Assembly: GCA_029219385.1 (NCBI GenBank)
Contig: JAQXTH010000023.1
Location: forward strand, 1 to 64,000
Reading direction: 5' to 3'
Length of the DNA stretch: 64,000 nucleotides
Source: Prevotellaceae bacterium
Lineage (GTDB): Bacteria > Bacteroidota > Bacteroidia > Bacteroidales > Bacteroidaceae
The notes beneath the pieces were generated by a model, which saw nothing but the letters and a program-made list of their open reading frames with translations, was not told where the DNA came from and made no database searches. Positions 28,191 to 38,348 of this stretch are shown here, piece by piece (within the stretch, counting starts at the first letter, position 1; each line of letters starts with the position of its first letter). The translations under genes were made by a program, and so were the position numbers.

Positions 28191-29030
28191 TTATTCAATG
28201 GTAAGTCTTACAGGAATCTGGAACCAAACCTTAACGGGTTTGCCCTGCTGACGACCAGGAGTGAAGCGAGGAAGTCCGGAGATAACTCGCTTGATTTCCT
28301 TGTCACAATAGGAGTCAAGACCCTTGAGGATTTGCACTTCACCCACAGAACCGTTTTCATTAACCACAAATCGAACCATTGCAGTGCCTTGCACACCGTC
28401 TTCAAGCGAAACCTGCGGATATTTGAAATGATCCAAAATATACCTTTGAAGAGCAGCCTCACCTCCGGGGAAGATAGGCATTTGCTCTACATAAGTAAAG
28501 ACTTTTGCCTCACCTTCGCCACCTCCGGCCGAAGCCGTGGCACCAAGTTGTTTTTGGTCGTTCTTGATGTTGGTAGAAGTTTCGTCATTACCTTGGAAGT
28601 TGAACTCACCCATCTTAGCCTTAGCTTCCTGAGCCTTTTGCTGGGCAATAAGTTCTTTGTCTTCGGCAGGAGTATCGGTAATCTCAGGCACGGTGAACTG
28701 AATAGAAGAAGCCATCTCGGTAACGGTCTCCATAGGAGTCTCATCGGGTTTGGTCTCCTCTTGGAAAACCTCTTCTTCCACTTCTTCCTCTTCTTGAACA
28801 TTTTGTAATTCCATGGCCTGATCGTTGCCAAGTTCTGCCACAGCCTTTTCTATCACACCTGCAAAAAATACTGCCAATCCAATTGAAACAAAGATAATCA
28901 AGAGACTGAGCAAGGCATAAAGATTGCGCTTGCCCGTATTGGCACGCATTATATAAGCGCCATAATTCTGGTTGCGACCTTCAAAAAGAATGTCGTTCCA
29001 TTTTTTAGATAACATATCTACATTTGCCAT
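28191..29030 (-). CDS. Energy transducer TonB family protein
   Basis: Acidic linker; C-terminal YPQVSLEDGVQGTAMVRFVVNENGSVGEVQILKG...FTPGRQQGKPVKVWFQIPVRL. Confidence 0.93.
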   Translation of the reverse strand: MANVDMLSKKWNDILFEGRNQNYGAYIMRANTGKRNLYALLSLLIIFVSIGLAVFFAGVIEKAVAELGNDQAMELQNVQEEEEVEEEVFQEETKPDETPMETVTEMASSIQFTVPEITDTPAEDKELIAQQKAQEAKAKMGEFNFQGNDETSTNIKNDQKQLGATASAGGGEGEAKVFTYVEQMPIFPGGEAALQRYILDHFKYPQVSLEDGVQGTAMVRFVVNENGSVGEVQILKGLDSYCDKEIKRVISGLPRFTPGRQQGKPVKVWFQIPVRLTIE

Positions 29031-29043
29031 AATTTATAACGCT

Positions 29044-29679
29044 TTAATGATTAGACTTATATGCCTCAAGAGTAGCCTTATCTTCATCGTCGATAGGCAC
29101 AATCACATATTTACCGATGTTACAGAGTGTCATTTCGTCGAGAGTTTCAATCAGATTGTCATAATTGGAACCATCACAGGGCTTGATAATAACCTGAGGA
29201 GTTCCTTTTTCACTTTTAACCTCATTGAATTTCTCTTCAAATTCTGCCTGAACCGCTTGTTGCGCGCCCTTGGCACTACCTGTCATTCGGCTTAATCTCT
29301 GCTCATATTCTTTACGAATATTTTCTGCTTTCTCATATGCGGGGTTGTGTTTCTTGAGAGTTTCGTGCAAACTCTTAAGACCGTCGATAGGCTTTGCGCT
29401 TGTGAAATAAACTTGTTTCATTGTGTTGGGCGCATCTGTCGGCTTACCCGTATATACATAAACCTTGTCGTCTTCATCAAGGATTACGGTCACTGCTTCC
29501 TTTGTGTCTACCTGGCTTCGGTTTTTATCTTCAGTCTTGTTGGTAGGCATGGCAATTTCCATAGTCTGTGGCTTTGCCAACGTAGTACAAAGCATAAAGA
29601 AGGTAACAAGAAGCATCATCATATCCACCATCGGCGTAAAGTCGACGCGGGCATTCATTTTCTTTTGTTTTGTCTTCAT
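29044..29679 (-). CDS. ExbD/TolR biopolymer transport protein
   Basis: MNARVDFTPMVDMMMLLVTFFMLCTTLAKPQ. Confidence 0.93.
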   Translation of the reverse strand: MKTKQKKMNARVDFTPMVDMMMLLVTFFMLCTTLAKPQTMEIAMPTNKTEDKNRSQVDTKEAVTVILDEDDKVYVYTGKPTDAPNTMKQVYFTSAKPIDGLKSLHETLKKHNPAYEKAENIRKEYEQRLSRMTGSAKGAQQAVQAEFEEKFNEVKSEKGTPQVIIKPCDGSNYDNLIETLDEMTLCNIGKYVIVPIDDEDKATLEAYKSNH

Positions 29680-29694
29680 AATGTGTATCCTCCT

Positions 29695-30339
29695 TTATTC
29701 TGTTGGACGGCTTTTGAGTTCTGTAAGCAGGTTATAGCGGTTTTCCTGAATATCCTGCAGAGAGTTCATAACCAATTTAATTGTACTATAAGGCGTGTCC
29801 TTGCTCGACTTGATTGCAATACGCAGATTGCGCTCGTGGGTCTCGCCCTTTGCGTCGGGTGTCATCGCCTTGTTGATCTCATTATACATTCCACGGACAG
29901 CCTTGATGATCTGCTTGAACTGGCTATCTGTAGTGGCATCATCCTGACTGCCTCTATCAGCAACCATTTCACCTATTGTAACCTTTATTGACTGTGTTTC
30001 TTTAAAAGACTCTATATCTGCCTTTTTAATATTGCCACACATCGGAAGTGTCTTGATTTTTTCAGCAAGTTTGTTTACCAATGGTGCGTTATCAAGGTTG
30101 ATATAAATATCCGGTACTGCATTTGGATTGTCCTTGTTCGGCGCAGACAAGAATATTGTCATAATGTCGGTTGAAGGAATCTGAATTTCAGACACAGATT
30201 TTGGAGTTTGAACCTGAACAGGCTCGGGTTTAGTAAAGGTACCAGCCATCAAGAAAAAGGTAAGCAATAGGAGCATCACGTCGCTCATAGGCGTCATGTC
30301 TATGAACAAGTCCGCTTTTTTGATTTTAAATCGTCCCAT
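29695..30339 (-). CDS. ExbD/TolR biopolymer transport protein
   Basis: ADLFIDMTPMSDVMLLLLTFFLMAGTFTKPEPV. Confidence 0.93.
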   Translation of the reverse strand: MGRFKIKKADLFIDMTPMSDVMLLLLTFFLMAGTFTKPEPVQVQTPKSVSEIQIPSTDIMTIFLSAPNKDNPNAVPDIYINLDNAPLVNKLAEKIKTLPMCGNIKKADIESFKETQSIKVTIGEMVADRGSQDDATTDSQFKQIIKAVRGMYNEINKAMTPDAKGETHERNLRIAIKSSKDTPYSTIKLVMNSLQDIQENRYNLLTELKSRPTE

Positions 30340-30366
30340 AATATTGTCTTAACCTTTTTTCTTGAA

Positions 30367-31200
30367 TTAGTGTGTCAAAGCGTAGTTCTGAACAATTACG
30401 AAACCGACCTCTTCCAAAGAATAGGTAAACTTATCAATTCTATTTGTATAGAAGTTATAGAAAATCAAGGCGAGAGCCGATGTTGCAATACCCGAAGCAG
30501 TATTTACAAGAGCCTCAGAAATACCGGTAGAAAGAGCAGAAGAGTCACCACCGCCTTCACCGGAAATACTCTGGAATGACTTGATCATACCGAGCACCGT
30601 ACCGAACAGACCGACCAACACACCGAGAGATGTCAATACACCGAGGATAGGAAGGTTCATCTGCAAAGTAGGCATTTCAAGAGCAGTGGCATCGTCGAGA
30701 GCAGCCTTGATAGCCTCAAGTTTCTGAGCCTTTGTCTTGGTAGCATCGGCCTCTTCCACCTGATAACGCTCAAGAGCAGCACGAACAACATTGGCTACAG
30801 AACCCTGCTGTGCGTCACAAGCCTTGAGAGCAGTCGGGATGTCGTTTTCTGCCATTGCCTTGCGCACCTTATTGGTGAAAGCCTCCATGCTGCCCTTTCC
30901 GAAAGCAGTCTTGAGAGCCAACCAACGCTCTACAACAAGAGCAACTACAGTATAGAACAAACCATGGATTACAGGAACCACGATACCACCCTTAAAGATT
31001 GTACCGATAAGGTCGATAGGTTCGTTGGCATTGTCACCACCTGCGAAGTGGCTGCCTGCGCCAAACACTGTGTAGAAAATCAGGAATGCAACAGCAATAC
31101 AGATACATATCACTACGAATGCATTCTTAATACCTTTGAAACCCTCACTCTTCTTTTTCTGAGCCGGTTTCTGAGCCGGAGCTTTAGTTGTTGTACTCAT
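30367..31200 (-). CDS. MotA/TolQ/ExbB proton channel protein
   Basis: PILGVLTSLGVLVGLFGTVLGMIKSFQSISGEG...GISEALVNTASGIATSALALIFYN. Confidence 0.95.
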   Translation of the reverse strand: MSTTTKAPAQKPAQKKKSEGFKGIKNAFVVICICIAVAFLIFYTVFGAGSHFAGGDNANEPIDLIGTIFKGGIVVPVIHGLFYTVVALVVERWLALKTAFGKGSMEAFTNKVRKAMAENDIPTALKACDAQQGSVANVVRAALERYQVEEADATKTKAQKLEAIKAALDDATALEMPTLQMNLPILGVLTSLGVLVGLFGTVLGMIKSFQSISGEGGGDSSALSTGISEALVNTASGIATSALALIFYNFYTNRIDKFTYSLEEVGFVIVQNYALTH

Positions 31201-31312
31201 TTTGTTTTAAATTTTAATTAAAAGTTATAGTTAGTAATAAATTAAGATTGATTTTCTTATAATACTATGTGTTACTTACTTTATCGCTATTTCATGGTTT
31301 ATATTTCTTGTA

Positions 31313-31320
31313 CAAATTTA
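31313..31320 (-). promoter_or_regulatory. -7 box TAAATTTG upstream of the ExbB gene
   Basis: caaattta on + strand. Confidence 0.45.
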
Positions 31321-31414
31321 AGGTGAATATCATTAGCCACCAAGTTTTTTCATGCAAATTCTATTCTTTATAATAAAAAAAAACAAAAATCTACCACTGC
31401 ATGAAGTTTTTATG

Positions 31415-31422
31415 TATCTTTG
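31415..31422 (+). promoter_or_regulatory. -7 box TATCTTTG upstream of ilvE
   Basis: TATCTTTGC about 73 bp upstream of the ATG. Confidence 0.55.
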
Positions 31423-31495
31423 CATTGTTTTAGAGGTGTTGATAATTTACAGAAACACTCTTATTGATAAGCATACAACATAAAACAAAATAACT

Positions 31496-32515
31496 ATGGA
31501 AACTATCGATTGGGGTAAGTTGCCCTTTAGTTACATGCGCACTGACTATAACGTGCGATGTTACTACAGAAACGGAAAATGGGGAGAAATCGAGACCAGT
31601 TCTTCCGAGACTATCAACATTCACATGGCTGCAACGTGTCTGCACTATGGTCAGGAGTCTTTTGAAGGCCAAAAAGCTTTCAGATGTCCCGATGGAAAAA
31701 TCCGCGTGTTTCGCATTAACGAAAACGCTGCCCGTATGCAAAGCACATCTCGTGGCATAATGATGCCGGAAATGCCGACAGAGTTGTTTACCGAAATGGT
31801 TAAGAAGGTAATAAAACTCAACGAGCGTTTTATTCCTCCCTATGAAAGCGGTGCCGCCCTCTACATCAGACCGCTTATGATTGGCACAAGCGCACAAGTG
31901 GGCGTTCATCCTGCGTCGGAGTATCTCTTCATAATCTTTGTTACTCCCGTTGGACCATATTTCAAAGGCGGATTTGCCTGCACAGACTATTGCATAACCC
32001 GCAAATATGACCGTTCCGCACCACTTGGCACCGGTATATATAAAGTAGGTGGAAACTATGCTGCCAGCCTCCGCGCCAACCACGAAGCACACGAAGCCGG
32101 CTATTCATGCGAATTCTACCTTGACGCAAAGGAAAAGAAATATATCGACGAATGTGGTGCCGCCAATTTCTTCGGCATAAAGAACAATACCTACATTACT
32201 CCCAAATCAACCTCTATCCTTCCTTCCATCACAAACAAGAGTCTGCAACAACTGGCCATCGACCTTGGCATGAAAGTAGAATGCAGACATATCCCGGTGG
32301 AAGAACTTGAGACGTTTGAGGAAGCCGGTGCTTGCGGAACTGCAGCCGTGATAAGTCCTATTCTGAAGATAGACGATCCCGACACAGGCAAGAGTTATGT
32401 AATCAGCAAAGACGGCAAACCCGGTCCTATTTGCCAAAAGCTCTACACTAAGTTACGCAACATTCAATATGGTATTGAACCAGACACTCACAACTGGAAC
32501 TTAATTATTGACTGA
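31496..32515 (+). CDS. ilvE: Branched-chain amino acid aminotransferase
   Basis: HYGQESFEGQKAFRCPDGKIRVFR; PLGTGIYKVGGNYAASL; DECGAANFFGIK. Confidence 0.96.
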   Translation: METIDWGKLPFSYMRTDYNVRCYYRNGKWGEIETSSSETINIHMAATCLHYGQESFEGQKAFRCPDGKIRVFRINENAARMQSTSRGIMMPEMPTELFTEMVKKVIKLNERFIPPYESGAALYIRPLMIGTSAQVGVHPASEYLFIIFVTPVGPYFKGGFACTDYCITRKYDRSAPLGTGIYKVGGNYAASLRANHEAHEAGYSCEFYLDAKEKKYIDECGAANFFGIKNNTYITPKSTSILPSITNKSLQQLAIDLGMKVECRHIPVEELETFEEAGACGTAAVISPILKIDDPDTGKSYVISKDGKPGPICQKLYTKLRNIQYGIEPDTHNWNLIID

Positions 32516-32550
32516 CAAACAAACAATCCCAAATCGGGATAATATAACAC

Positions 32551-32594
32551 AACAAAAAACCGTTGCCCAACAGTTGGACAACGGTTTTTGTTGT
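32551..32594. terminator. Terminator between convergent ilvE and TPR genes
   Basis: caaaaaaccgttgcccaac...ggacaacggtttttgttg hairpin. Confidence 0.8.
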
Positions 32595-32611
32595 TGTATC
32601 GGCAATGGTTA

Positions 32612-34234
32612 TCACCACTTACCAAGGATTTCAAGATATTTCTTTACATTGCTTGCCAAAGGATTGTCTTCTTCATACTTAAGAGCTTCCTCTGCATTGA
32701 GTTTTGCCTCTTCATTATTGTCTTTCTCCATTGCAAGCCACGCAATATAAGAATATGCCTGTGCACGGTGGGGATTATAGTCTTCTCCGGCAAACTTCTC
32801 ATTCTTCAAACGCTCGATAGCCTCTTTCATATATTTGGCTGCAATCTCGTTGGGGTGTTTGCGATCGTAGAGCTGATTGATACGCGATCTCCAGAATACA
32901 GCCAAGTAACTCGGCTCGCCATCCTTCAACATCATTTCATCAACTTTAGCATAAAGAGCATCGCCCTCTGTAATATATTTCACGCGAAGCAAAGAGTCTT
33001 CTTTTGTGGCGTTTGCAGCATTGTAATATACACGGGCCAATTTAAACAATTCGTTTGTGTCATCTTTTTTGCCAATCAACTCCATGTATTTTCTATAAGC
33101 AGCCACAGCCTCATCATATTCTTTGGTCTTTTCGTATGTCTTTGACAGATTAAACTGTGTTGCAGCATCTTCGGGAGCAACCTCGGCTGCTTTCTTATAT
33201 GCGGCAATCGCACCCTTATAGTCTTTAAGTCCGCTGAGGTATTGTGCCTGATAACGATAGTCTATCTCTTGATATACACTATCGGCATATTGTCCGTAGA
33301 AATTGTCGTAAGCCTCTTTTGTCTTGGCTGCGTATGCCTCCTTGTTTTGCTCGAAATCAGGCTTAAACTGATTTTCCACATCGTTTTCGTATGCACTTTG
33401 GAGTTCCATATTACTCAAGAAAACAATACGATTCAGCACGGGGTCTTTTGCGTTGCTTGCCAAAAACTTCTTTGACATTTCCAAAGCACCCTTATAGTCC
33501 TTTGCCATGAAAAGAATAATCACATATTCACGCTGCACGGTGACATTGCCCTGTCCGTCGGGATAGGTTTCAAAATATTTATTATAATATGTACGCGCAT
33601 TTACCGTGTCAGCCAACTGATAGTAAAGAGTACCCAACACTTGGTTAATGATCGGGTCGTCTGCTTTCTTCTCCTTAATCTCGGTCATAAGTTCAATGGC
33701 ATAGTCGGGGTTTATATAACGATAAACACCCACAAGTTTCAAATAAGGGTCGAGAGTGTTGGGGTCTGCCTGTTTTGCTTCTTCGTATTTTGTAGAAGCC
33801 ATACTCAACGCATTTGTGTTTACCTGAGCCTCTTCTTCACCTTTTTTCTTAGAGCCCATGATCAAAGAACTCTCTTCTTTTGCACCTGCCATTTTATAAT
33901 AGGCATCACCCTCCAAATATATTGCCGGCAAGAACTTTGCATCTGTCTCATATACTTTTTTTGCCAAGCCTATGGCGTTGCCATAAAAGTTATACTCCAA
34001 AAACTTATAACCCACAGCAATAAGTGCCTCCTTATTTTTTTTCAAAAGTTTGTTTTTCTCAATGGCTTTCATCACTGTTTCGTCAGTAGGGTCTTGAAGC
34101 AGTTTCTGAATATAACCGTTTACTGTCTCTTCCAACTCAGCCGGAACACGAGGAGCTACATACTGGGCATTAGCCTTGTTAAAACCGCAAGCAAGAGCCA
34201 TTGCGGCAATAAACATAAAAAATAATTTTTTCAT
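32612..34234 (-). CDS. Tetratricopeptide-repeat protein, exported
   Basis: Signal peptide; TPR units (GLKDYKGAIAAYKKAAEVAPEDAATQFNLSKTYEKTKEYDEAVAAYRKYME). Confidence 0.93.
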   Translation of the reverse strand: MKKLFFMFIAAMALACGFNKANAQYVAPRVPAELEETVNGYIQKLLQDPTDETVMKAIEKNKLLKKNKEALIAVGYKFLEYNFYGNAIGLAKKVYETDAKFLPAIYLEGDAYYKMAGAKEESSLIMGSKKKGEEEAQVNTNALSMASTKYEEAKQADPNTLDPYLKLVGVYRYINPDYAIELMTEIKEKKADDPIINQVLGTLYYQLADTVNARTYYNKYFETYPDGQGNVTVQREYVIILFMAKDYKGALEMSKKFLASNAKDPVLNRIVFLSNMELQSAYENDVENQFKPDFEQNKEAYAAKTKEAYDNFYGQYADSVYQEIDYRYQAQYLSGLKDYKGAIAAYKKAAEVAPEDAATQFNLSKTYEKTKEYDEAVAAYRKYMELIGKKDDTNELFKLARVYYNAANATKEDSLLRVKYITEGDALYAKVDEMMLKDGEPSYLAVFWRSRINQLYDRKHPNEIAAKYMKEAIERLKNEKFAGEDYNPHRAQAYSYIAWLAMEKDNNEEAKLNAEEALKYEEDNPLASNVKKYLEILGKW

Positions 34235-34260
34235 TGTGTATTAAATTGTATTTTAAATTT

Positions 34261-35253
34261 TTAATATCGCTTAATGACTACATTATGAGATTGAACCGCC
34301 ATATAGGGCAACAGTTGCGAGAACTTCAAAATCATCATCTGTCCCATATTGTTGTGGTTTGGGTTGTCTGTGATATAATAGAAGAAATGTTTTTCGAGCG
34401 AACGCACGCGAGGGTCGGTCGTTATTATATAAAGGCAACGTGTCAGCGGATAGCTGCCGGTGCTGATATAAAACTGATATGGCAGATAGTAATCGTCGGG
34501 GTCGGAAGAATACTCAGCAGCCACTTTCATAATTCTGATGTCGGAAAGGAAAGAAAGGCGTGTGCTGTCATTGGGATTGCCAACCCAATCCACGCCGAGC
34601 ACCCCAATGGTATTCTTCTTGTGTTTGACATAGTTGATAAGTTCCTCGTGTGTCTTTGCCGCACGCAGTTTTCCTTTCAGTTTTCCGCCGGCGCATAGTG
34701 AATCCTGCATATAGCGCACTGTTGAAGAGCCATTGTTGTCGAACACAATCTCTATTTCACCACTCTGCCCATTGTTGTGTTTCAACCGGCTCCAATCGGT
34801 TATTTTTCCCTCAACGATTTTCTTTATCTCGTCTACCGAAATCAAGGTGTCCTTGTTTTCAAGATTGGCAATAAGAGTGATGGCATCGAAAGCGACAATA
34901 CCTTCTTTTGTCTTGAGATTGTGTTTTGCAAAAAGATAGTCTTTTTCTTCAGTCTTGAGACTGCGCGTTATCACAATGCTGCGCACCGAGTCGGCAAGAA
35001 GCATTTTGACCGCATCGTCTTCAGGCATAAACAAGGGGTCGGTAAAAGCCTTTGCATTGCGGTCGCGAAAATCTTTCACCAACACCTCAAAAATGGGTTG
35101 AAAAGTTTCGTCTATCGCCACGCATACATAATCCTCTACCGGCACCGTATTACCTTTGGAGTCTTTGCGATATGGAGACTTTTTGCCGTCTCCACACGAA
35201 AGGAATATGACCGCGCAGCCAAATATTATAAAGCAAAATCGTATCAGCCTCAT
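34261..35253 (-). CDS. PstS-like substrate-binding lipoprotein
   Basis: FIIFGCAVIFLSCGDGKKS lipobox; IVEGKITDWSRLKHNNGQSGEIEIVFDNNGSSTVRYMQD; start at internal Met. Confidence 0.85.
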   Translation of the reverse strand: MRLIRFCFIIFGCAVIFLSCGDGKKSPYRKDSKGNTVPVEDYVCVAIDETFQPIFEVLVKDFRDRNAKAFTDPLFMPEDDAVKMLLADSVRSIVITRSLKTEEKDYLFAKHNLKTKEGIVAFDAITLIANLENKDTLISVDEIKKIVEGKITDWSRLKHNNGQSGEIEIVFDNNGSSTVRYMQDSLCAGGKLKGKLRAAKTHEELINYVKHKKNTIGVLGVDWVGNPNDSTRLSFLSDIRIMKVAAEYSSDPDDYYLPYQFYISTGSYPLTRCLYIITTDPRVRSLEKHFFYYITDNPNHNNMGQMMILKFSQLLPYMAVQSHNVVIKRY

Positions 35254-35307
35254 TATTTTAGTATTTAAACAAAACATTGTTATATGTAAGGTTACCATTA
35301 CGACTTG

Positions 35308-35315
35308 CAAAAGTA
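35308..35315 (-). promoter_or_regulatory. -7 box TACTTTTG upstream of the PstS-like gene
   Basis: caaaagta on + strand. Confidence 0.5.
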
Positions 35316-35369
35316 ACTAATTATTGATAATAAATGGTCACAACCGCGCTAAATTTTAAATAATAAACT

Positions 35370-35377
35370 TAATTTTG
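35370..35377 (+). promoter_or_regulatory. -7 box TAATTTTG upstream of trmB
   Basis: TAATTTTGC about 20 bp upstream of the ATG. Confidence 0.55.
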
Positions 35378-35397
35378 CACTCAAAACCAAGCGAATT

Positions 35398-36174
35398 ATG
35401 TCTAAAAACAAGTTATCAAAATTTGCCGACATGGCAAAATATCCCCACGTGTTTCAACCTGAAAGCGTAAAGCCACAACAATCCGGGCCTTTTGAGATGA
35501 AAGGAAGTTGGAGGGAAAAATTTTTTCACAACAACAATCCCATTGTGTTGGAGTTGGGTTGTGGGCGCGGAGAATATACCGTTGGTCTTGCACGAATGTA
35601 TCCGGAAAAAAACTTTATCGGTATAGACATAAAAGGCGCACGAATGTGGACCGGTGCAACCGAGTCGTTGAACGAGGGATTAAAAAACGTCGCGTTTTTA
35701 CGCACCAAAATAGAATTTATCGAGAATTTCTTTGACAAGAACGAAGTCGATGAGATTTGGCTCACATTTAGCGACCCTCAGATGAAGAAACCCACAAAAC
35801 GCCTCACGTCTACATATTTCTTGGAACGCTATCGCAAATTCTTGGTCGACAACGGAATAATTCACGTTAAGACTGACAGCAATTTTCTTTTTACTTATAC
35901 AGGACATGTGATAGACCGCAACAATCTCACAAAATTGATGCACACAAACGACCTCTATGGAGATAGTGCCGGCATAACACCCGAAACAATGAATCTCTTA
36001 CAGATAAAAACTTATTATGAACAACAATGGCTCAGCCGTGGCATAACCATAAAATACACCTGCTTTTGCCTGTCACAAACAGGAGAGTTGGAAGAACCCG
36101 ACATTGAGATAGAGCTTGATTCATATCGCAGTTACTCACGAGACAAACGCTCTTCTCTCGACAAAGCGAAATAA
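35398..36174 (+). CDS. trmB: tRNA (guanine-N7-)-methyltransferase
   Basis: [53 protein letters not shown]. Confidence 0.95.
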   Translation: MSKNKLSKFADMAKYPHVFQPESVKPQQSGPFEMKGSWREKFFHNNNPIVLELGCGRGEYTVGLARMYPEKNFIGIDIKGARMWTGATESLNEGLKNVAFLRTKIEFIENFFDKNEVDEIWLTFSDPQMKKPTKRLTSTYFLERYRKFLVDNGIIHVKTDSNFLFTYTGHVIDRNNLTKLMHTNDLYGDSAGITPETMNLLQIKTYYEQQWLSRGITIKYTCFCLSQTGELEEPDIEIELDSYRSYSRDKRSSLDKAK

Positions 36175-36234
36175 CCTACTGACATACTTAACAATATATG
36201 TATTTATTCATTTAAAGAAAACAAACAGACAAAC

Positions 36235-37287
36235 ATGACACTCTATCCAAAACTCATAATCGAAGCACTTGAAAAAGTGAAATATCCCGCAACCGGCAGA
36301 AACATCGTGGAGTCTGAAATGGTTGACGACGACATCCGCATAAACGGCATGGAGGTATCGTTTACCATTATCTTTCCAAAAAATCCCGACCCATTTAAAA
36401 AATCCGTAGTCAAAGCGGCAGAGGCTGCAATAAAGACATACGCCAGTGCCAATGTGATAACAAACATAAACATTTCCTACAAACCCACCGAACCAATTCA
36501 AAAAACGGAGAAGCCTTTGAGCAACACCAAAGTCATTGCAGTTTCGTCGGGCAAAGGCGGGGTGGGAAAAAGCACCGTGGCAGCCAACCTTGCTGTTTCA
36601 TTGGCAAAATTGGGATATAGAGTGGGATTGCTTGATGCCGATATTTTTGGTCCCTCGGTGCCCACAATGTTCAACCTTGAAGACTATGAGCCAATGGGCG
36701 AAATGGTCGAGGGCAAACAACTCATCTTGCCTGCTGAGCAATATGGAATAAAGATTTTGTCGATAGGATTTTTTGTTAAGGCAGGACAGGCAACCGTGTG
36801 GCGTGGCCCCATGGCGAGCAACGCATTGAAACAACTCATCACCGAAGCAAAGTGGGGCGAACTCGACTACTTTATCATTGACACCCCTCCCGGAACAAGC
36901 GACATTCATCTCACCCTCATGCAAACACTCGACATCAGTGGCGCAATAATCGTCAGCACACCCCAAAAAGTGGCCCTCGCCGATGCCCGCAAGGGAGTCG
37001 ATATGTATCAGAACGATAAAGTCAACATCCCTATAATAGGAATGATTGAAAACATGGCATGGTTCACTCCTGCCGAACTGCCCGAAAACAAATACTACAT
37101 CTTTGGGAAAGAAGGAGTAAAAAACATGGCTGAAGAATTGGGATTGAAGTTGTTGGGACAAATTCCTTTGGTTCAATCTGTTTGTGACAGCGGAGACCAC
37201 GGCCAGCCCGTAGCACTCGACCCCTCCACACCGGTGGCACAAGCATTTCTTTCGATTGCATCTAAGCTGACATATCTCACAAAATAA
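36235..37287 (+). CDS. Mrp/NBP35-family Fe-S carrier P-loop ATPase
   Basis: IAVSSGKGGVGKSTVAANLAVSLAKLGYRVGLLDADIFGPSVP; DTPPGTSDIHLTLMQ. Confidence 0.96.
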   Translation: MTLYPKLIIEALEKVKYPATGRNIVESEMVDDDIRINGMEVSFTIIFPKNPDPFKKSVVKAAEAAIKTYASANVITNINISYKPTEPIQKTEKPLSNTKVIAVSSGKGGVGKSTVAANLAVSLAKLGYRVGLLDADIFGPSVPTMFNLEDYEPMGEMVEGKQLILPAEQYGIKILSIGFFVKAGQATVWRGPMASNALKQLITEAKWGELDYFIIDTPPGTSDIHLTLMQTLDISGAIIVSTPQKVALADARKGVDMYQNDKVNIPIIGMIENMAWFTPAELPENKYYIFGKEGVKNMAEELGLKLLGQIPLVQSVCDSGDHGQPVALDPSTPVAQAFLSIASKLTYLTK

Positions 37288-37294
37288 TCCCAGC

Positions 37295-37343
37295 ATACAA
37301 AAATCGGGTGGAACAAATCAATGTTCCACCCGATTTTTTGTAT
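37295..37343. terminator. Bidirectional terminator between Mrp and convergent gene
   Basis: atacaaaaaatcgggtggaac-aaatcaat-gttccacccgattttttgtat (approximately 20-bp stem). Confidence 0.9.
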
Positions 37344-37354
37344 ACAGAGATTAT

Positions 37355-38245
37355 CTATTTTTCAAAAGACAGCATAGACGAACCTATCATTGCCCCGTCT
37401 GCAAAGACAAAGAGTTTGTATGTTCCGGCCGAAAGCATTTCGCTCACATTGACATACATGGTCACCGGTGTTTCCTCACCACTATACTCCACCACCTTCA
37501 CAGCCGAGTAACCCAACGATGTGTTTTCATAAGAAAATGTGCCACTTTGAGAAACCACGTCGTTGGTGGGTTTGAGAATGCGAACATAAATGCGTCGTTC
37601 TCCGGTTTTGGCCGTCACATTTCGCGAAATTCGGAAAGAGGCTACAAAACGAGTGATGTCTTTAGTCTTCTTTGCCTGTTTTCCTTTCTTGTTCTGCGCT
37701 TGCAGGGCGACACCTGTTGCATCGAGTTGTGCAGCAATGGCCACAGTCTTAGAAAGATTTTGCTTTTCTTCAGTGAGTGTGGAAATTTGGTTTGTTGCCG
37801 AATTGTATTGCTGTTTCACCATCATGTTTTCATCACGCAGACTTTGATTAAGTCTGTTGAGTGAGTCTACCTGCAAGATATATGAGCGTAGCACCTCGCG
37901 CACTGTTGCCAACTCTTTTTTAAGACGTGCTATTTCGGCAGCGTCGTTACTTTTAACCCTTTTCAATTCGGCGAGCAAAGCATTGGCTCTGTTTTGCTCT
38001 TCGTTGAGTCGTTGCAAGAGCGAGTCGTTTTTGATTGTGCGCTTCATTTCGTCATATTGCATTGCGAAACGCGCATACTCATTTTCCATCTCCTTTTTGT
38101 CCATCTCGGCCAATTGGATATATTTCTCGTTATCTTCTTTTTGTTTTTGCAGTTCGTTATTGAGATCGACAATAAAATAAGCAGCCACAGCAAGCAACGC
38201 AAGCGCAACAGCCACAATGATAATAATCTTTGTTGTAGTCTTCAT
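37355..38245 (-). CDS. Coiled-coil membrane-anchored protein of unknown function
   Basis: N-terminal TM (MKTTTKIIIIVAVALALLAVAAYFIVDL) then long heptad-rich region and C-terminal beta-rich domain. Confidence 0.8.
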   Translation of the reverse strand: MKTTTKIIIIVAVALALLAVAAYFIVDLNNELQKQKEDNEKYIQLAEMDKKEMENEYARFAMQYDEMKRTIKNDSLLQRLNEEQNRANALLAELKRVKSNDAAEIARLKKELATVREVLRSYILQVDSLNRLNQSLRDENMMVKQQYNSATNQISTLTEEKQNLSKTVAIAAQLDATGVALQAQNKKGKQAKKTKDITRFVASFRISRNVTAKTGERRIYVRILKPTNDVVSQSGTFSYENTSLGYSAVKVVEYSGEETPVTMYVNVSEMLSAGTYKLFVFADGAMIGSSMLSFEK

Positions 38246-38287
38246 AAGTTTTCTGAACGGTATTATTGTGATTGAAATTTTCAGAGG

Positions 38288-38295
38288 CAAAGTTA
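38288..38295 (-). promoter_or_regulatory. -7 box TAACTTTG for the coiled-coil gene
   Basis: caaagtta on + strand about 45 bp upstream of the start. Confidence 0.55.
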
Positions 38296-38316
38296 AGTAT
38301 TAAAAACAATTATCAC

Positions 38317-38324
38317 TAATTTTG
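38317..38324 (+). promoter_or_regulatory. -7 box TAATTTTG upstream of menA
   Basis: TAATTTTGC about 25 bp upstream of the ATG. Confidence 0.55.
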
Positions 38325-38348
38325 CATAGATAAATTCGCGTTTTACAC

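Noticed and set aside
31430-32092. 220-aa minus-strand ORF over ilvE
   Set aside because: Antisense of a well-supported aminotransferase.
23043-34234. The two TPR proteins considered as a possible defence or signalling system
   Set aside because: No nuclease, nucleotide-cyclase, TIR or toxin-like partner nearby; neighbours are housekeeping or Ton-system genes.
36598-37296. 232-aa minus-strand ORF over the Mrp gene
   Set aside because: Antisense of a well-supported ATPase; Cys/His-rich shadow without motif order.
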